57,695 bases of DNA from an uncultured Bacteroidales bacterium (GCA_903916595.1 CAIWXI010000041.1:1-57695); one strand, 5' to 3'. Counted from the first letter of the stretch, positions 1 through 9,321 are shown. Program-made: numbers and translations. Notes: generated from the sequence alone by a model not told the origin.

Positions 1-37
1 TATTCGGAGTATCAGAAAAAAGTGCCCCGGTTTTTGC

Positions 38-112
38 CATCCCCCATCCGACATGCCCCATCCGACATCTGACATCCGCCATCTGATATCTGATATCAGC
101 GCGAAGCGCCTT
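38..112. repeat. Degenerate ATCTGACAT/ATCTGATAT word cluster
   Basis: Repeated 9-11 bp words (CATCCGACAT, CATCTGACAT, CATCTGATAT) fill this stretch. It ends in the palindrome CTGATATCAG at 90-99 and a small GCGC-GAA-GCGC hairpin at 99-109. The same words recur at 40684-40710, 44746-44770 and 51214-51231. There is no spacer pattern and no protein-like content. Confidence 0.75.
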
Positions 113-217
113 ATCCTGCATCCTGCATCCCGCATCCTGGATCCTTATCCCGCATCCTGGATCCTTATCCTGCATCCCGCATCCTGGATCTTTATCCTGC
201 ATCCCGCATCCTGGATC
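113..217. repeat. Imperfect 7-bp tandem array (ATCCTGC type)
   Basis: About 15 units of ATCCTGC, ATCCCGC or ATCCTGG are interspersed with 6-bp ATCCTT/ATCTTT units, which gives higher-order repeats of about 20-27 bp. The array ends directly at the ATG at 218. The frame of the downstream gene stays open through it and would encode a period of HPASWI-like residues. Confidence 0.85.
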
Positions 218-1579
218 ATGCTCCTTATGATCCTCGGGCAGCTCAGCCAGGCACAGCCTTTCCTGATAAAAGGAACGGTGATCAATGAGATCACTTCAAG
301 GCCTGTTCCCGAAGCCAATATCAGTGTATATGGCACTACGCTGGGAACTTCGACAGATAAGTACGGCAGGTTCGACCTTAAACTTCCATCGCTCCCATCA
401 GCCATTATTATCAGCTGCATCGGATATGACAAGGTGAGATATGTCATACAGGAGTGCACTGATAAACCGTTTGAATTTTCGATACGGCCGGCCACTTATA
501 ATCTGAAAGAAGTTGAAATATCCTCGGTGAAACATTCCATTTTATACCAGGACAAATCGTATTCCGTTTTCGATTATGAGCTGATGGACGACAATGTTGC
601 TCTGCTTGTATTTCGTAACGTATTGAAGCAGGCTGAGTTCGTATTGCTGGACCGTGGTGGTGACACACTCGCAGTCGCCCTTCCTCCACAACTGCCACCA
701 GGCAGGCTGTTCAGGGATTTTCTGGAGAATGTACATTATTATTCAAAAGCAGGTTATTCCTGGCAGTGCTTTTATGATTCAGATAAACACCGGTTTGACT
801 TCCTGTATCCAACGCCCGTTGATTCCCTGGAAAAATTTGTTGGTCCTTTCCTTTTCCGGATCTCAGGCCGCCTGTATTTCCAGGAAAAAATTGTCGCCGG
901 GTTTGGTACCATGATTGGATATTACAGCAAAACCGAGGGAAAGCGCTTCCTGAAAACCTGCCTGTACGAAAAAAAGATCTCAGAATACTTTGACGATCAA
1001 AGGTTTTATCTGGGGTTTAATAGTTTGACAGGCTTTAATGCTCAGGACTCGGGTCAGATCGGAAGTGAGTCGGAGTTTGATTTTTCAATTCCAGGCGGTG
1101 AAGGAGGGGCCTACGGCAAAAATGAAAAGAGGGCTCAACGATTCGAGTTCTTCAACATGATCTTTCCTTTGATAAAAATCAATAATGAAAGCATCGCCTT
1201 TTTCAATTTCGGGAGCGACATTATCGAAATTCTTGATCCGGAAGGAAAAGTGACCAGGACCGTCACTATAAGCTTTCACAAAGAATCCATATCAAAGAAC
1301 CGTTCTGGAAAAATCAACAAATCAGAGAATTCCGGATGGAGATGGGGAACCAAAATAATAGCCGACGAATACACTCATTCCATTTATACGATCTTCCTGA
1401 AGAACGGAATGGTAAAAATCCAGAAGATCGACCTTGTAAGCGGGAACCTGAACTACGGGACCATCCTTCCCTTCCTCTTCCCTGAAAAAATCAGGATCTA
1501 TAAAGGAGATGCCTATTTCCTCTGCAAAAAAAGCGGCGACAGCGAAAACTGGAAGCTGGTGAAGTGTAAAGTTGATTGA
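218..1579 (+). CDS. Secreted protein with CarboxypepD_reg-like domain; 6-bladed-propeller-like C-terminal region
   Basis: A 453-aa exported protein of unknown function. After a short hydrophobic leader (MLLMILGQLSQAQ) comes a carboxypeptidase-regulatory-like beta-sandwich, roughly residues 15-95. It carries the usual GTV...PVPEANISV...GTSTDKYGRFDL signature and the trailing LKEVEI strand, as found at the N-termini of TonB-dependent receptors and other Bacteroidota envelope proteins. The remaining 350 residues contain repeated beta-rich blocks, possibly a propeller. The ATG at 218 was chosen because the open frame upstream (to 53) only translates tandem repeat. The leader is odd: it has no positive n-region and begins exactly where the 7-bp array stops, so the native 5' end may have been overwritten. 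The general class is fairly sure; the function is unknown. Confidence 0.7.
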   Translation: MLLMILGQLSQAQPFLIKGTVINEITSRPVPEANISVYGTTLGTSTDKYGRFDLKLPSLPSAIIISCIGYDKVRYVIQECTDKPFEFSIRPATYNLKEVEISSVKHSILYQDKSYSVFDYELMDDNVALLVFRNVLKQAEFVLLDRGGDTLAVALPPQLPPGRLFRDFLENVHYYSKAGYSWQCFYDSDKHRFDFLYPTPVDSLEKFVGPFLFRISGRLYFQEKIVAGFGTMIGYYSKTEGKRFLKTCLYEKKISEYFDDQRFYLGFNSLTGFNAQDSGQIGSESEFDFSIPGGEGGAYGKNEKRAQRFEFFNMIFPLIKINNESIAFFNFGSDIIEILDPEGKVTRTVTISFHKESISKNRSGKINKSENSGWRWGTKIIADEYTHSIYTIFLKNGMVKIQKIDLVSGNLNYGTILPFLFPEKIRIYKGDAYFLCKKSGDSENWKLVKCKVD

Positions 1580-1664
1580 TGCGGTTTAAGCATCCTGAAT
1601 ATTTCCGAGAAATTCTCTAAATTGCATCGTTTTAAAGCGAACAGAAAGAATTTAAAAACATGAC

Positions 1665-1928
1665 ATGAGCATGTATCTTGATTACGCTGAAAACCAGGCT
1701 GGTCGTCAGATTTCGATGAAAATGGCTGATTGGACCCAAAAATTAGATGGATTCCTTAAATTCAATGAATATGAAATTTCAAAAACAGCAGGTACAGTAT
1801 CTCACGAAGTAGCAAAACAGCTTGCCGGAAAGGAATACGAAAAATATCGAATCACTCAGGACCAGCTTTATGAAAGCGACTTCGACCAGGTAGTAAAAAA
1901 AATCATAAACCCAGTCAAAAAGACATAA
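1665..1928 (+). pseudogene. C-terminal remnant of RhuM-family (virulence RhuM/COG3943) protein
   Basis: The 87-residue frame reads like the C-terminal end of RhuM-family proteins. It has the LDYAENQAGRQ start, a MADWTQKLDGFLKFNEYE stretch, VSHEVAKQLAGKEYEKYR and the final YESDFDQVVKKI. Full RhuM proteins are around 330 aa and carry their DNA-binding-like domain at the N-terminus, which is absent here. The 85 bases upstream hold no continuation in any frame. I therefore call it a 5'-truncated remnant, although translation from the ATG at 1665 is possible. RhuM genes travel with mobile islands and restriction or toxin loci, so this is likely a scar of a lost element. The family assignment is from memory of the motif. 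Confidence 0.6.
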
Positions 1929-1934
1929 AAGGTA

Positions 1935-4286
1935 TTACCGGATCACAAGCTGTTTGATGATCAAATGCCCGTTTGCCTGAACCTTTACAAAGTAAACTCC
2001 GCCGGGAAGACCCGAAAGATTTATTGATTTGGAATAATCCTTTGCTGTTGATTTGCATTCACTGCTGAATACAGCTTTCCCGTCAATATTGCTGATGATG
2101 ATTTTCAGATCCTTATCGGCGCTCCCGCTTACATGCAGTGTAAAAATACCGGATGTGGGGTTTGGCAAAATATTCACATCAAATGTGGTTGTGGCATTGG
2201 TAACAACTCCTACCGGGAATGTAAGCCTGATAAACGCAGTATCGGAAATTGTATCAGAACATGAGGTCATCGGGTAGGCTTTGAGTGTGAGCAAAACACC
2301 TCCGTTATGCTGGTCAAGCACACCGGTAGTATAAACAGTGCTCAAAACAGTATCGGCCGTAAAAAATCCGTCGCCGGAGGTCAGCCATTTTACGCTGCTG
2401 TAATTTGCCGCAGTTCCATCTACCGGGAACGAAGGGGTTGTATTCGGATAAGTGGCGCCGGATCCGGCATTAGCCGTTGGATGCCTGTTAACAACCACCT
2501 GGATGGTATCGGTAATTGTGATAGTTCCGTCGTTCAACGCAATCACATATTGAGTTGTTGTGTCTGGAATGGCCACAGGATCAGCAATTGCCGATGTAAA
2601 CCCGGCCGGATCGGAAGTCCATGAGTAGGTATAAGTACCGGAGCCACCGTTTGGAGAGGCATTCAATTGCGTTGTTCCGCCGGCACATACAGTGTCGGGA
2701 GTTGCTGACGCAAGAACGCTGAGAATATTGGCGAAATTAAATGAGGCAATTCTTGTTTTCCAGGCAGTACTCATTGTCGTCAGATATTCCGTTGAATACC
2801 AGAACGTGGTGTTATCTGATGGATCAACGGTCAGAGTGCTGTAATCACCCCAGCGGCAAGTGCTTCCTCCGTCGGAAGAAGGGTTGGATCCGGTTCCGTA
2901 GAAAATGCCTTTCTCTGGCAATGTCATTGTATTCAGAACGTCATTTTTTAATCTCCCCACAAATTTTATCGAAGGGTACATCGTAGAACTTGAGATATTA
3001 AAACCCAGGCCTATATTCCCTGCCGAATCCATCGCGCAACTGGCCATCCAGCGGCTGTTCCCATCCGCGGGGGCATAGGTCGATTGCTGGTAAACACTCC
3101 AGTCGCCCGTTGTTTTTCTCAATTCATACCAGCGGATCCCTCCTGTGTTGGCCCCTACATTCACCGTATGATTGGTAACCATCGACCAGTGATCGCTGAA
3201 TTTGCGAAACTGCAGCCTGAACATCAGGCGGTCAGACAGGGTACCTGCAAGCCTGGTCGTTCCTTTCTGAGCGATCCCTGTGAGACTTGGATTGAACGCG
3301 TCAACAGGAAGCTGGAGATAATTTCCCAGGGTACAATTTGCAGGATTCGCCCAGTCGGTATGAAATTCATATACTCCTAAATAATCAGGATTATTATTGA
3401 AGAAGACGAAATAGTTCGGTGTTCCGGCAGGAGGTAATGCCCCGTCACAACTGGAAGGAAGCAGGGAATATGCATCATTGGATGACGCTAATGTCAACAA
3501 AACCATTTGAGCTGCAGGACTGCCCGCTATCATTGAAACACGATCAAAAACAGCCTGTCCTGTACCAAGATAACTTGACCCTGAAGAGTTAAAACGATTT
3601 ACGGCCATGTAATATCCATCGTTCCAAATGCCGAATTTGGGATAATCGGGAAGGCCGGTAAAGGAATATTCCCAGCGATACCAGCTTCCGGTCGGATCAT
3701 TGGTCTGGGATACAGCAAACATTACAAGGTCATATCCCGACGGGTAGGCCAGCTGTGATATGATCCAGCGGTCGGCATCAGCGTCGTACATCACCACGGC
3801 ATCTCCCCCGTTCTGGTTGTTCGGCATGCCATTCCAGATTGTAGATGTACTAACCGGGCCTATCAGCCTGGTTCCCGTTTTGTCGTAAATCGAAAAATGA
3901 CAGTTTACCACGGCAAAATAATGGTTAGGGCCAACCTGTCCGTATGTATCAGGAGGGTCATAACCCTGCGTATTGCTGTTGCCTTCAAAATTCACGATGG
4001 TTGAATCGGTAGTTGTAGCCCTCATATTGTAGCGACTCTGAAGCCTGGGATCGGTCCAATCGTCAGAGAATTTTTTTCTGCTGCTTTTTTTGACATCAAA
4101 ATAATTGGTAATGACTTTCAAAGAATTGTCGGCTTTTTCAGGAACAGTCTTCAACATGTCTCTCAACGGAGGTGAGACATCAAAATAGACTGCTTTTTGA
4201 ACTATGGGCGTGGAACTTTCTGTCTGAGCAAACCCGGATAGTATAGAGAGACAAAGAGCGCTTAATAATAAAACAGTTGTTTTCAT
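1935..4286 (-). CDS. T9SS type A sorting domain protein with PKD-like domain
   Basis: A 783-aa secreted protein. A Sec signal (KTTVLLLSALCLSILSGFAQ) is followed by about 500 residues of beta-rich sequence, with recurring phrases such as GPNHYFAVVN, VMYDADADRWIISQ and CRWGDYSTLTVDPSD, typical of a family of exported propeller-like proteins without known activity. Next is a PKD/Ig-like region (about 545-620, ATPDTVCAGGTTQLNA). The last 80 residues are a T9SS type A sorting domain (ILPNPTSGIFTLHV ... LPGGVYFVKVQ ... KQLVIR). The protein should be exported by Sec, then translocated by the type IX system and anchored or released. The frame reaches a TTG at 4289; the ATG at 4286 fits the signal peptide better. 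The -7 box TACTTTTG lies 17 bases upstream. Export route sure; role unknown. Confidence 0.85.
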   Translation of the reverse strand: MKTTVLLLSALCLSILSGFAQTESSTPIVQKAVYFDVSPPLRDMLKTVPEKADNSLKVITNYFDVKKSSRKKFSDDWTDPRLQSRYNMRATTTDSTIVNFEGNSNTQGYDPPDTYGQVGPNHYFAVVNCHFSIYDKTGTRLIGPVSTSTIWNGMPNNQNGGDAVVMYDADADRWIISQLAYPSGYDLVMFAVSQTNDPTGSWYRWEYSFTGLPDYPKFGIWNDGYYMAVNRFNSSGSSYLGTGQAVFDRVSMIAGSPAAQMVLLTLASSNDAYSLLPSSCDGALPPAGTPNYFVFFNNNPDYLGVYEFHTDWANPANCTLGNYLQLPVDAFNPSLTGIAQKGTTRLAGTLSDRLMFRLQFRKFSDHWSMVTNHTVNVGANTGGIRWYELRKTTGDWSVYQQSTYAPADGNSRWMASCAMDSAGNIGLGFNISSSTMYPSIKFVGRLKNDVLNTMTLPEKGIFYGTGSNPSSDGGSTCRWGDYSTLTVDPSDNTTFWYSTEYLTTMSTAWKTRIASFNFANILSVLASATPDTVCAGGTTQLNASPNGGSGTYTYSWTSDPAGFTSAIADPVAIPDTTTQYVIALNDGTITITDTIQVVVNRHPTANAGSGATYPNTTPSFPVDGTAANYSSVKWLTSGDGFFTADTVLSTVYTTGVLDQHNGGVLLTLKAYPMTSCSDTISDTAFIRLTFPVGVVTNATTTFDVNILPNPTSGIFTLHVSGSADKDLKIIISNIDGKAVFSSECKSTAKDYSKSINLSGLPGGVYFVKVQANGHLIIKQLVIR

Positions 4287-4302
4287 CAAAATAAATTTGC
4301 GG

Positions 4303-4310
4303 CAAAAGTA
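4303..4310 (-). promoter_or_regulatory. Bacteroidota -7 box (TACTTTTG)
   Basis: On the minus strand TACTTTTGC matches the TAnnTTTG consensus and lies 17 nt before the ATG at 4286. Confidence 0.55.
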
Positions 4311-4372
4311 CGCTTTAATACCTCATCACGAAGCATTAAACTATAAAGATCTCAACATCGCAATCCGCAGTA

Positions 4373-5284
4373 TTATTTTAATTCCAGGTCGCTTGTAAGA
4401 ACCCCGATAAGCTTGTTGTCTTTGCCGTACAACGGGATCGAATACGTGATCATTAAGGTGCCGCCGCCGCCGTCGTCATAATAAGGGCTGCTCCAGCAGG
4501 GCGCTTTGGCCCGGACCGGAACGGCATACCATTCACTTGCAGTATAATCATATGCTTCAGGCAGGTCAACCTGTTTAAAATCATTGCCGGAACGATAGAA
4601 ATAAGGAGCTCTTTTAATGCTCTTTCCACCCGATTCTGAAGGTGCAAAGGCCAAAGTGGTTCCGTAAACCGAGGGATATTTCTTAAGGTATTCTGTGAGC
4701 AAGGGCTTCATATCTTCCGGCTTTAATGATTTCGCTGCAAGCTCACCGGCCAGTTGACCAAGAGCGGTTTCAACCAGCTTTTTCTGGTCGGGGGTAGGTG
4801 CACTCAAAACCGACTCATGGTAGTGGATCACTTTCCAGCCTTCTGACCTGCGCTGCCATATCCAGGTTTCGCAGAGCCAGCCTTCGAACACCTGATCTGT
4901 CTTTGTGATATAACTGTTCTTCAGAAAACCGATCCAGACTGCAAAACCCGGAGCAGGAACTTCGACTTCTGAAAATATAACCGATATCTGCTGGCTTTTG
5001 AACCTGCTATATACATTCTTAAAAGCCGCATTAAGGGTGGCACGTGAATAATGCATGCCTTCAGACATAAATGCCGAAGAGCTATCGGCACTAAGGTATT
5101 TAAAAGTGGAATCTGCATTAAGTTGCCCGGCATAACCGGTAACCTCGGCCATCAGCCTGTTAATCGTATCGGCAACAGCGGCCCTGGCTTTTTCGTCGTT
5201 TCCGTTCCCGGGGGCTTTACAGGAACTCAATGCAACTACTCCCATGAGTAGTGCAAAAGAAAGAATTCTGATATGGTTTTTCAT
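4373..5284 (-). CDS. Lipoprotein with NTF2-like and Cache/PDC-like domains
   Basis: A 303-aa lipoprotein. The signal MKNHIRILSFALLMGVVALS ends in a lipobox with Cys (SSCKAPG). Residues about 30-170 look like an NTF2/SnoaL-type fold: a helix pair, then strands ending in WQRRSEGWKVIHYHES. Residues about 190-303 resemble the distal part of a Cache/PDC ligand-binding domain (YPSVYGTTLAFAP ... SEWYAVPV ... CWSSPYYDDGGGGTLMITYS ... IGVLTSDLEL). There is no membrane segment, kinase or methyl-accepting region, so if it binds a ligand it is not a transmembrane receptor. The start at 5284 was chosen over the longer frame (5329) because it gives a proper lipoprotein signal. A TATTTTTG box precedes it. 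Domain calls are by pattern only. Confidence 0.65.
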   Translation of the reverse strand: MKNHIRILSFALLMGVVALSSCKAPGNGNDEKARAAVADTINRLMAEVTGYAGQLNADSTFKYLSADSSSAFMSEGMHYSRATLNAAFKNVYSRFKSQQISVIFSEVEVPAPGFAVWIGFLKNSYITKTDQVFEGWLCETWIWQRRSEGWKVIHYHESVLSAPTPDQKKLVETALGQLAGELAAKSLKPEDMKPLLTEYLKKYPSVYGTTLAFAPSESGGKSIKRAPYFYRSGNDFKQVDLPEAYDYTASEWYAVPVRAKAPCWSSPYYDDGGGGTLMITYSIPLYGKDNKLIGVLTSDLELK

Positions 5285-5316
5285 AGGGATAAAGATTGGA
5301 TTAAATATTCTATTGG

Positions 5317-5324
5317 CAAAAATA
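5317..5324 (-). promoter_or_regulatory. Bacteroidota -7 box (TATTTTTG)
   Basis: A minus-strand TATTTTTGC box 33 nt before the lipoprotein ATG at 5284. Its position also places the longer start (5329) upstream of the promoter, which supports the shorter start. Confidence 0.55.
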
Positions 5325-5409
5325 ACCATTTGGTCATGAAAAAGCTAATGCTTGCCGATAAAGAAGGTCAACGCCAGTAAATCATCATCATACAGACAAC
5401 AATTTATCT

Positions 5410-5417
5410 TATTTTTG
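5410..5417 (+). promoter_or_regulatory. Bacteroidota -7 box (TATTTTTG)
   Basis: TATTTTTGC lies 18 nt before the ATG of the M13 peptidase gene. Confidence 0.55.
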
Positions 5418-5434
5418 CCAAAAATATTCAATCT

Positions 5435-7474
5435 ATGAAAAAACTACTTGTTTCTCTGATGATTACCCTCCCATTGATGGCAATGTTCATTACCATTTCC
5501 TGTAAAAACAATAAAACGGCAAATTCTGAAATCAAGGTTCCTGCCTTTGATGTTTCAGGCATCGATTCAACAGTAAAACCCTGCGTCGATTTCGATGGTT
5601 TTGCCAATGGCAACTGGAAAAAACATAATCCTATCCCTTCAACGGAAGGTTCATGGGGCTCATTCGAAGTCCTGGATAAAGAGAACCGCGAAGTCAAGAT
5701 CAAAGGAATCATCAATGAACTGCTTGCCCAGGAAAATCCGCAGAAAGGCAGCGAAGCCCAGCTCATCACCGGGTTTTACCGCTCCTACCTCGACACAGTT
5801 ACTATCGCTAAGCGGGGCATCACTCCGATTATCCCTTTGTCGGATAAGATCCTTGCTACTAAAAATCCGTCGGAACTGATTGCCCTTGCAGGTGAGCTGG
5901 CCAAAATCAACATGAATGGCCCTTTCGAAGTATATGTTTCTGCTGATGACCGTAACAGCACAATGAATGCGATATTCGTTGCACAAGGCGGCTTGTCGAT
6001 GCGCGACCGTAATTATTATGAGAACAAAGATTCTGCGATGGTAAAGGTCAGGGCCGAATTTGTGAAACATATAGACAAGATGTTCTCCATGGCTGGATGG
6101 GATGTAAAGAATCCAGGTCAGACGGTTCTTGATTTCGAGACTAAACTGGCCCTTATTCAGCTTAAGAATTTCGAAATGCGCGATCCTGTGAAGATCTACA
6201 ATAAGATCCCTTTTTCAGAGCTTCAGAAACTGGCTCCCGGCATCAATTGGGTTGATTATTTCAAAAACTATGGCTTGAATACCGATACCCTGATCGTACA
6301 GGATAAAAACTACCTGAAAAACCTGGGTCAGCTTCTCAAATCAACGCCTTTTGCTGTGCTTCAGACCTGGTTCCGCTGGCAGCTTCTTACAACCTATGCC
6401 AATTTACTGCCATCAGAATTCAATAAAGAATCTTTTCATTTCTATAATACGGTTATGTATGGAGTAAAAACCCAGCGACCCCGCCAGGAACGCGCCATAA
6501 TGAGTGTGAACTACAGGCTGGGAATGCCCCTTGGCAAACTGTATGTAGCCAAATTTTTTCCGGAATCTTCCAAGAAAAAGGTTTCAGAAATGATCGAAAA
6601 CGTTCGTTCGGTATATAGCCAGCGAATCGATAAACTCACATGGATGAGCGCACCCACCAAGGAGAAAGCAAAGAAGAAGCTCGCTGCCTTTACCTGGAAA
6701 ATTGGTTATCCCGACACATGGAAGGATTATTCAAGCATTGATATCCAGCCCGACAAACTGGTTGAGAACACTATGAATATCGCTTTGTGGGAGCATAACG
6801 ACATGATTAAAAAGGCCGGAAAACCTGTCGACAAAAAGGAATGGGGAATGTCGCCTCAGACAATTAACGCGTATAACAATCCGACCAACAATGAAATCGT
6901 TTTCCCGGCAGCTATCCTCCAGCCTCCGTTTTTTAATCCCGATGCTGATGATGCCATCAACTACGGCGCTATCATCGGGGTGATCGGTCATGAGATGACA
7001 CATGGTTTCGACGACCAGGGAGCACAATACGACGGCAACGGGAACCTCAGCAACTGGTGGACTCCGGAAGATTCGAAAAACTTTGTAGCTCTGGGAAAAA
7101 AGCTGGAAAATTATTTCAGCACAATCGAAGTCACCAAAGGGTTCAAAATCGACGGCAAGCTCACCCTGGGTGAAAATATCGCCGACCTGGGTGGATTGAC
7201 CCTCGGCTACTATGCTCTTGAGAAATCCCTGGATGGCAAACCAAAACCGGAACCTATCGACGGGTTCACCTGCCAGCAGCGCTTCTTTCTCGGATGGGCC
7301 CAGGTTTGGAGAGGAAATATGACTAACGAAAGCCTCATCAACCAGGTGCAGACCAACGAACACTCACCGGCCCGCTGGAGGATCAACGCCACTCTTCCGC
7401 TGATGAAAGAATTTTCGGATGCTTATGGGTGCAAGGGCACAGCTGCCGACACCCTGCTCATCGTGATCTGGTAA
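5435..7474 (+). CDS. pepO: M13 family zinc metallopeptidase (PepO/neprilysin-like)
   Basis: A 679-aa endopeptidase of the M13 family, which cleaves oligopeptides in the periplasm or at the outer membrane. The lipoprotein signal ends near FITISCKNN. The N-terminal M13 lobe (about 45-430) begins with the family's PCVDFDGFANGNWKK. The catalytic lobe has HEMTH near residues 518-522 (zinc His pair plus catalytic Glu). The downstream ENIADLGGLTLGY near 580 provides the third zinc ligand Glu and the conserved Asp. The C-terminus ends VIW, as in typical M13 enzymes that close with a CxxW-like tail. Length is normal for bacterial PepO. It is monocistronic, with its own promoter box and a convergent neighbour 20 bp downstream. 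Family assignment is secure; natural substrates are unknown. Confidence 0.93.
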   Translation: MKKLLVSLMITLPLMAMFITISCKNNKTANSEIKVPAFDVSGIDSTVKPCVDFDGFANGNWKKHNPIPSTEGSWGSFEVLDKENREVKIKGIINELLAQENPQKGSEAQLITGFYRSYLDTVTIAKRGITPIIPLSDKILATKNPSELIALAGELAKINMNGPFEVYVSADDRNSTMNAIFVAQGGLSMRDRNYYENKDSAMVKVRAEFVKHIDKMFSMAGWDVKNPGQTVLDFETKLALIQLKNFEMRDPVKIYNKIPFSELQKLAPGINWVDYFKNYGLNTDTLIVQDKNYLKNLGQLLKSTPFAVLQTWFRWQLLTTYANLLPSEFNKESFHFYNTVMYGVKTQRPRQERAIMSVNYRLGMPLGKLYVAKFFPESSKKKVSEMIENVRSVYSQRIDKLTWMSAPTKEKAKKKLAAFTWKIGYPDTWKDYSSIDIQPDKLVENTMNIALWEHNDMIKKAGKPVDKKEWGMSPQTINAYNNPTNNEIVFPAAILQPPFFNPDADDAINYGAIIGVIGHEMTHGFDDQGAQYDGNGNLSNWWTPEDSKNFVALGKKLENYFSTIEVTKGFKIDGKLTLGENIADLGGLTLGYYALEKSLDGKPKPEPIDGFTCQQRFFLGWAQVWRGNMTNESLINQVQTNEHSPARWRINATLPLMKEFSDAYGCKGTAADTLLIVIW

Positions 7475-7494
7475 AAGTCCCTGTATCTGAGGTA

Positions 7495-9162
7495 TCAGTA
7501 TTTTACAATCTTCTTCGTTTCAGTAAAATATTCTCCTGAAATCTGTAACACATAGATCCCACGGCTCAGGCCCGACAGGCTGTTCATTGTGATGGAGTTC
7601 TGACCCTGCACCACCCGGTTTTCGCGTTTCAGAATGATGCGGCCGGTCTGGTCAAAAAGGGTAAATGATATCTGTTCATCCCGGCTGCCAATGTATTTCA
7701 CGGTAAGATGATCGGTGAAGGGATTAGGGAATATAGAGGATACAGGATGTATAGTGTTATCAACCGATAGCAGTAAAACAGCATTCGAGAAATCAGGGAT
7801 CCCGTACCCCAGAAGAGAATCAGGATTAGAAAAATGATTGGCTGAACGCTGGATGGCGTTGTAGGCATCGAAATTAGTTACCGATGTGTTCGATTGTAAT
7901 AAACAGGCAGTCAGTCCGGCCATCACCGGCGAGGAATACGAAGTTCCGCTGCCCCGGCCGATGCTGCCATCGGAATTAGCCACAACGGTTTCAACACCCA
8001 TGGCGGCTACATTGGGTTTAACCCTGCCCGAAGTGTCGACTCCCACACTGCTGAAATAAGCCCGGAATCCATTGGAATCCACCGCGGCAATGGCCATCAC
8101 CTGGTCCCCGTCGGCAGGAGCGCTGATGCAGTCCCAGCCCGTTCCTCCTGAATTTCCTGCACTGTTGATGACCGCAATCCCCTTGCTGGCAGCCAAATTG
8201 GCGCCGGTTGTAACCGGGGTTCTGTGCCCGTTCATATCGGCACAGCTGTGATCATATTTCGGATCGTCAAAGGTAGTATAGCCCAGAGACGAATTGATTA
8301 CATCGGCCCCAACGCTATCGGCAAATTCGGCAGCAGAAACCCAGTTGTATTCCTCGATGATGTTCTCGGTGGGAGCATCTTCGGAACGCAGTAACCAATA
8401 ACTTGCTTTCGGGGCCGTTCCTACAAGCATACCCGGAATGTTGCCTCCCATAATGGAAAGCACCGACATCCCATGGAAATACTCATTGTACACATTGTTT
8501 CCCGGCAACACGAAATCGCGGGTGCCCAGGATCTGGTTGTTGGCCCTGAGACTGTCAAAAGCCGGAAGATAGTCGGCATGCAGGAACCCAGCGTCCAGAA
8601 CGGCAATCACCTTGCCCTCGCCATGAAAACCAAGATTATGCAAAACATCACCCTTTACCTGGTGTATCTGGGTGTACGACATTCCGTAGTTATAGGCTGT
8701 TGTGTTAGCTGCGGATTTTGCCGGTGCAGGGGCCACAACAGCGGAAATCCGCGACTCCATCAGAAATTTGTTATCCGGTTCGGGCACTGTCTTGTTTCCA
8801 CCGGTACTCTTGTATACTTGCAACACGAAAGACAAAGCCCGTATAGCTGCCATAACCGAAGTATCTGATGCATATACTGTAACTCCATTCAGCCATTTGG
8901 TGGGATTCAGGATGGAAACTCCCAGGCTTTTCACTTGCTGAATATAGGAAGGGGTTACCGGCAGATCGTTCTCAACAATGGGTATCCCCTGAGCAATCCT
9001 GCGGTCGATCGAACGCTGGGTGAGAAACGCACCGGGATCATTGATGGAATAAGGGGTTCCGTTCTTATCGGTGAAAGCAACGAAAAATTTATTCGGTGCA
9101 ACCTGCGCCGATGCTGCAAAAGCAAGCAAAAATAAAACTGTTCCGGAAAAAAATATTTTCAT
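7495..9162 (-). CDS. S8 (subtilisin-like) serine peptidase with T9SS sorting domain
   Basis: A 555-aa secreted protease. The signal peptide covers residues 1-20. A prodomain-like part (about 25-120, including QRSIDRRIAQGIP) follows. The S8 catalytic domain (about 160-465) shows Asp190 in AVLDAGF, His230 in YFHGMSVLS, the oxyanion-type Asn in INSAGNSGG and Ser408 in GTSYSSPVMAG. The last 80 residues form a T9SS type A sorting domain (IFPNPFTDHLTVKY ... LSRGIYVLQISG ... KKIVKY). It is therefore predicted to be exported by Sec and then T9SS as a surface or released protease. All catalytic residues are present, so it should be active. An AT-rich TATTTTTA element near 9186-9193 may be a weak promoter box. 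Confidence 0.93.
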   Translation of the reverse strand: MKIFFSGTVLFLLAFAASAQVAPNKFFVAFTDKNGTPYSINDPGAFLTQRSIDRRIAQGIPIVENDLPVTPSYIQQVKSLGVSILNPTKWLNGVTVYASDTSVMAAIRALSFVLQVYKSTGGNKTVPEPDNKFLMESRISAVVAPAPAKSAANTTAYNYGMSYTQIHQVKGDVLHNLGFHGEGKVIAVLDAGFLHADYLPAFDSLRANNQILGTRDFVLPGNNVYNEYFHGMSVLSIMGGNIPGMLVGTAPKASYWLLRSEDAPTENIIEEYNWVSAAEFADSVGADVINSSLGYTTFDDPKYDHSCADMNGHRTPVTTGANLAASKGIAVINSAGNSGGTGWDCISAPADGDQVMAIAAVDSNGFRAYFSSVGVDTSGRVKPNVAAMGVETVVANSDGSIGRGSGTSYSSPVMAGLTACLLQSNTSVTNFDAYNAIQRSANHFSNPDSLLGYGIPDFSNAVLLLSVDNTIHPVSSIFPNPFTDHLTVKYIGSRDEQISFTLFDQTGRIILKRENRVVQGQNSITMNSLSGLSRGIYVLQISGEYFTETKKIVKY

Positions 9163-9321
9163 TTTTATTTAGATTAAATTCACGGTAAAAATACAAAGAA
9201 TTCTTAAATGATGACAGATAAAGTCAGGTGGCAGCGATCTAAGCAAAGGAATGATAAAGAATTGCAGGTACGACTGCCATGTTAAAGAGTTTGCTGATAT
9301 TTGCATTAAATACACTCAGGT

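Noticed and set aside
6731-7363. 210-codon frame antisense to the M13 peptidase gene
   Set aside because: An antisense shadow of a conserved gene with no start signals or domain.
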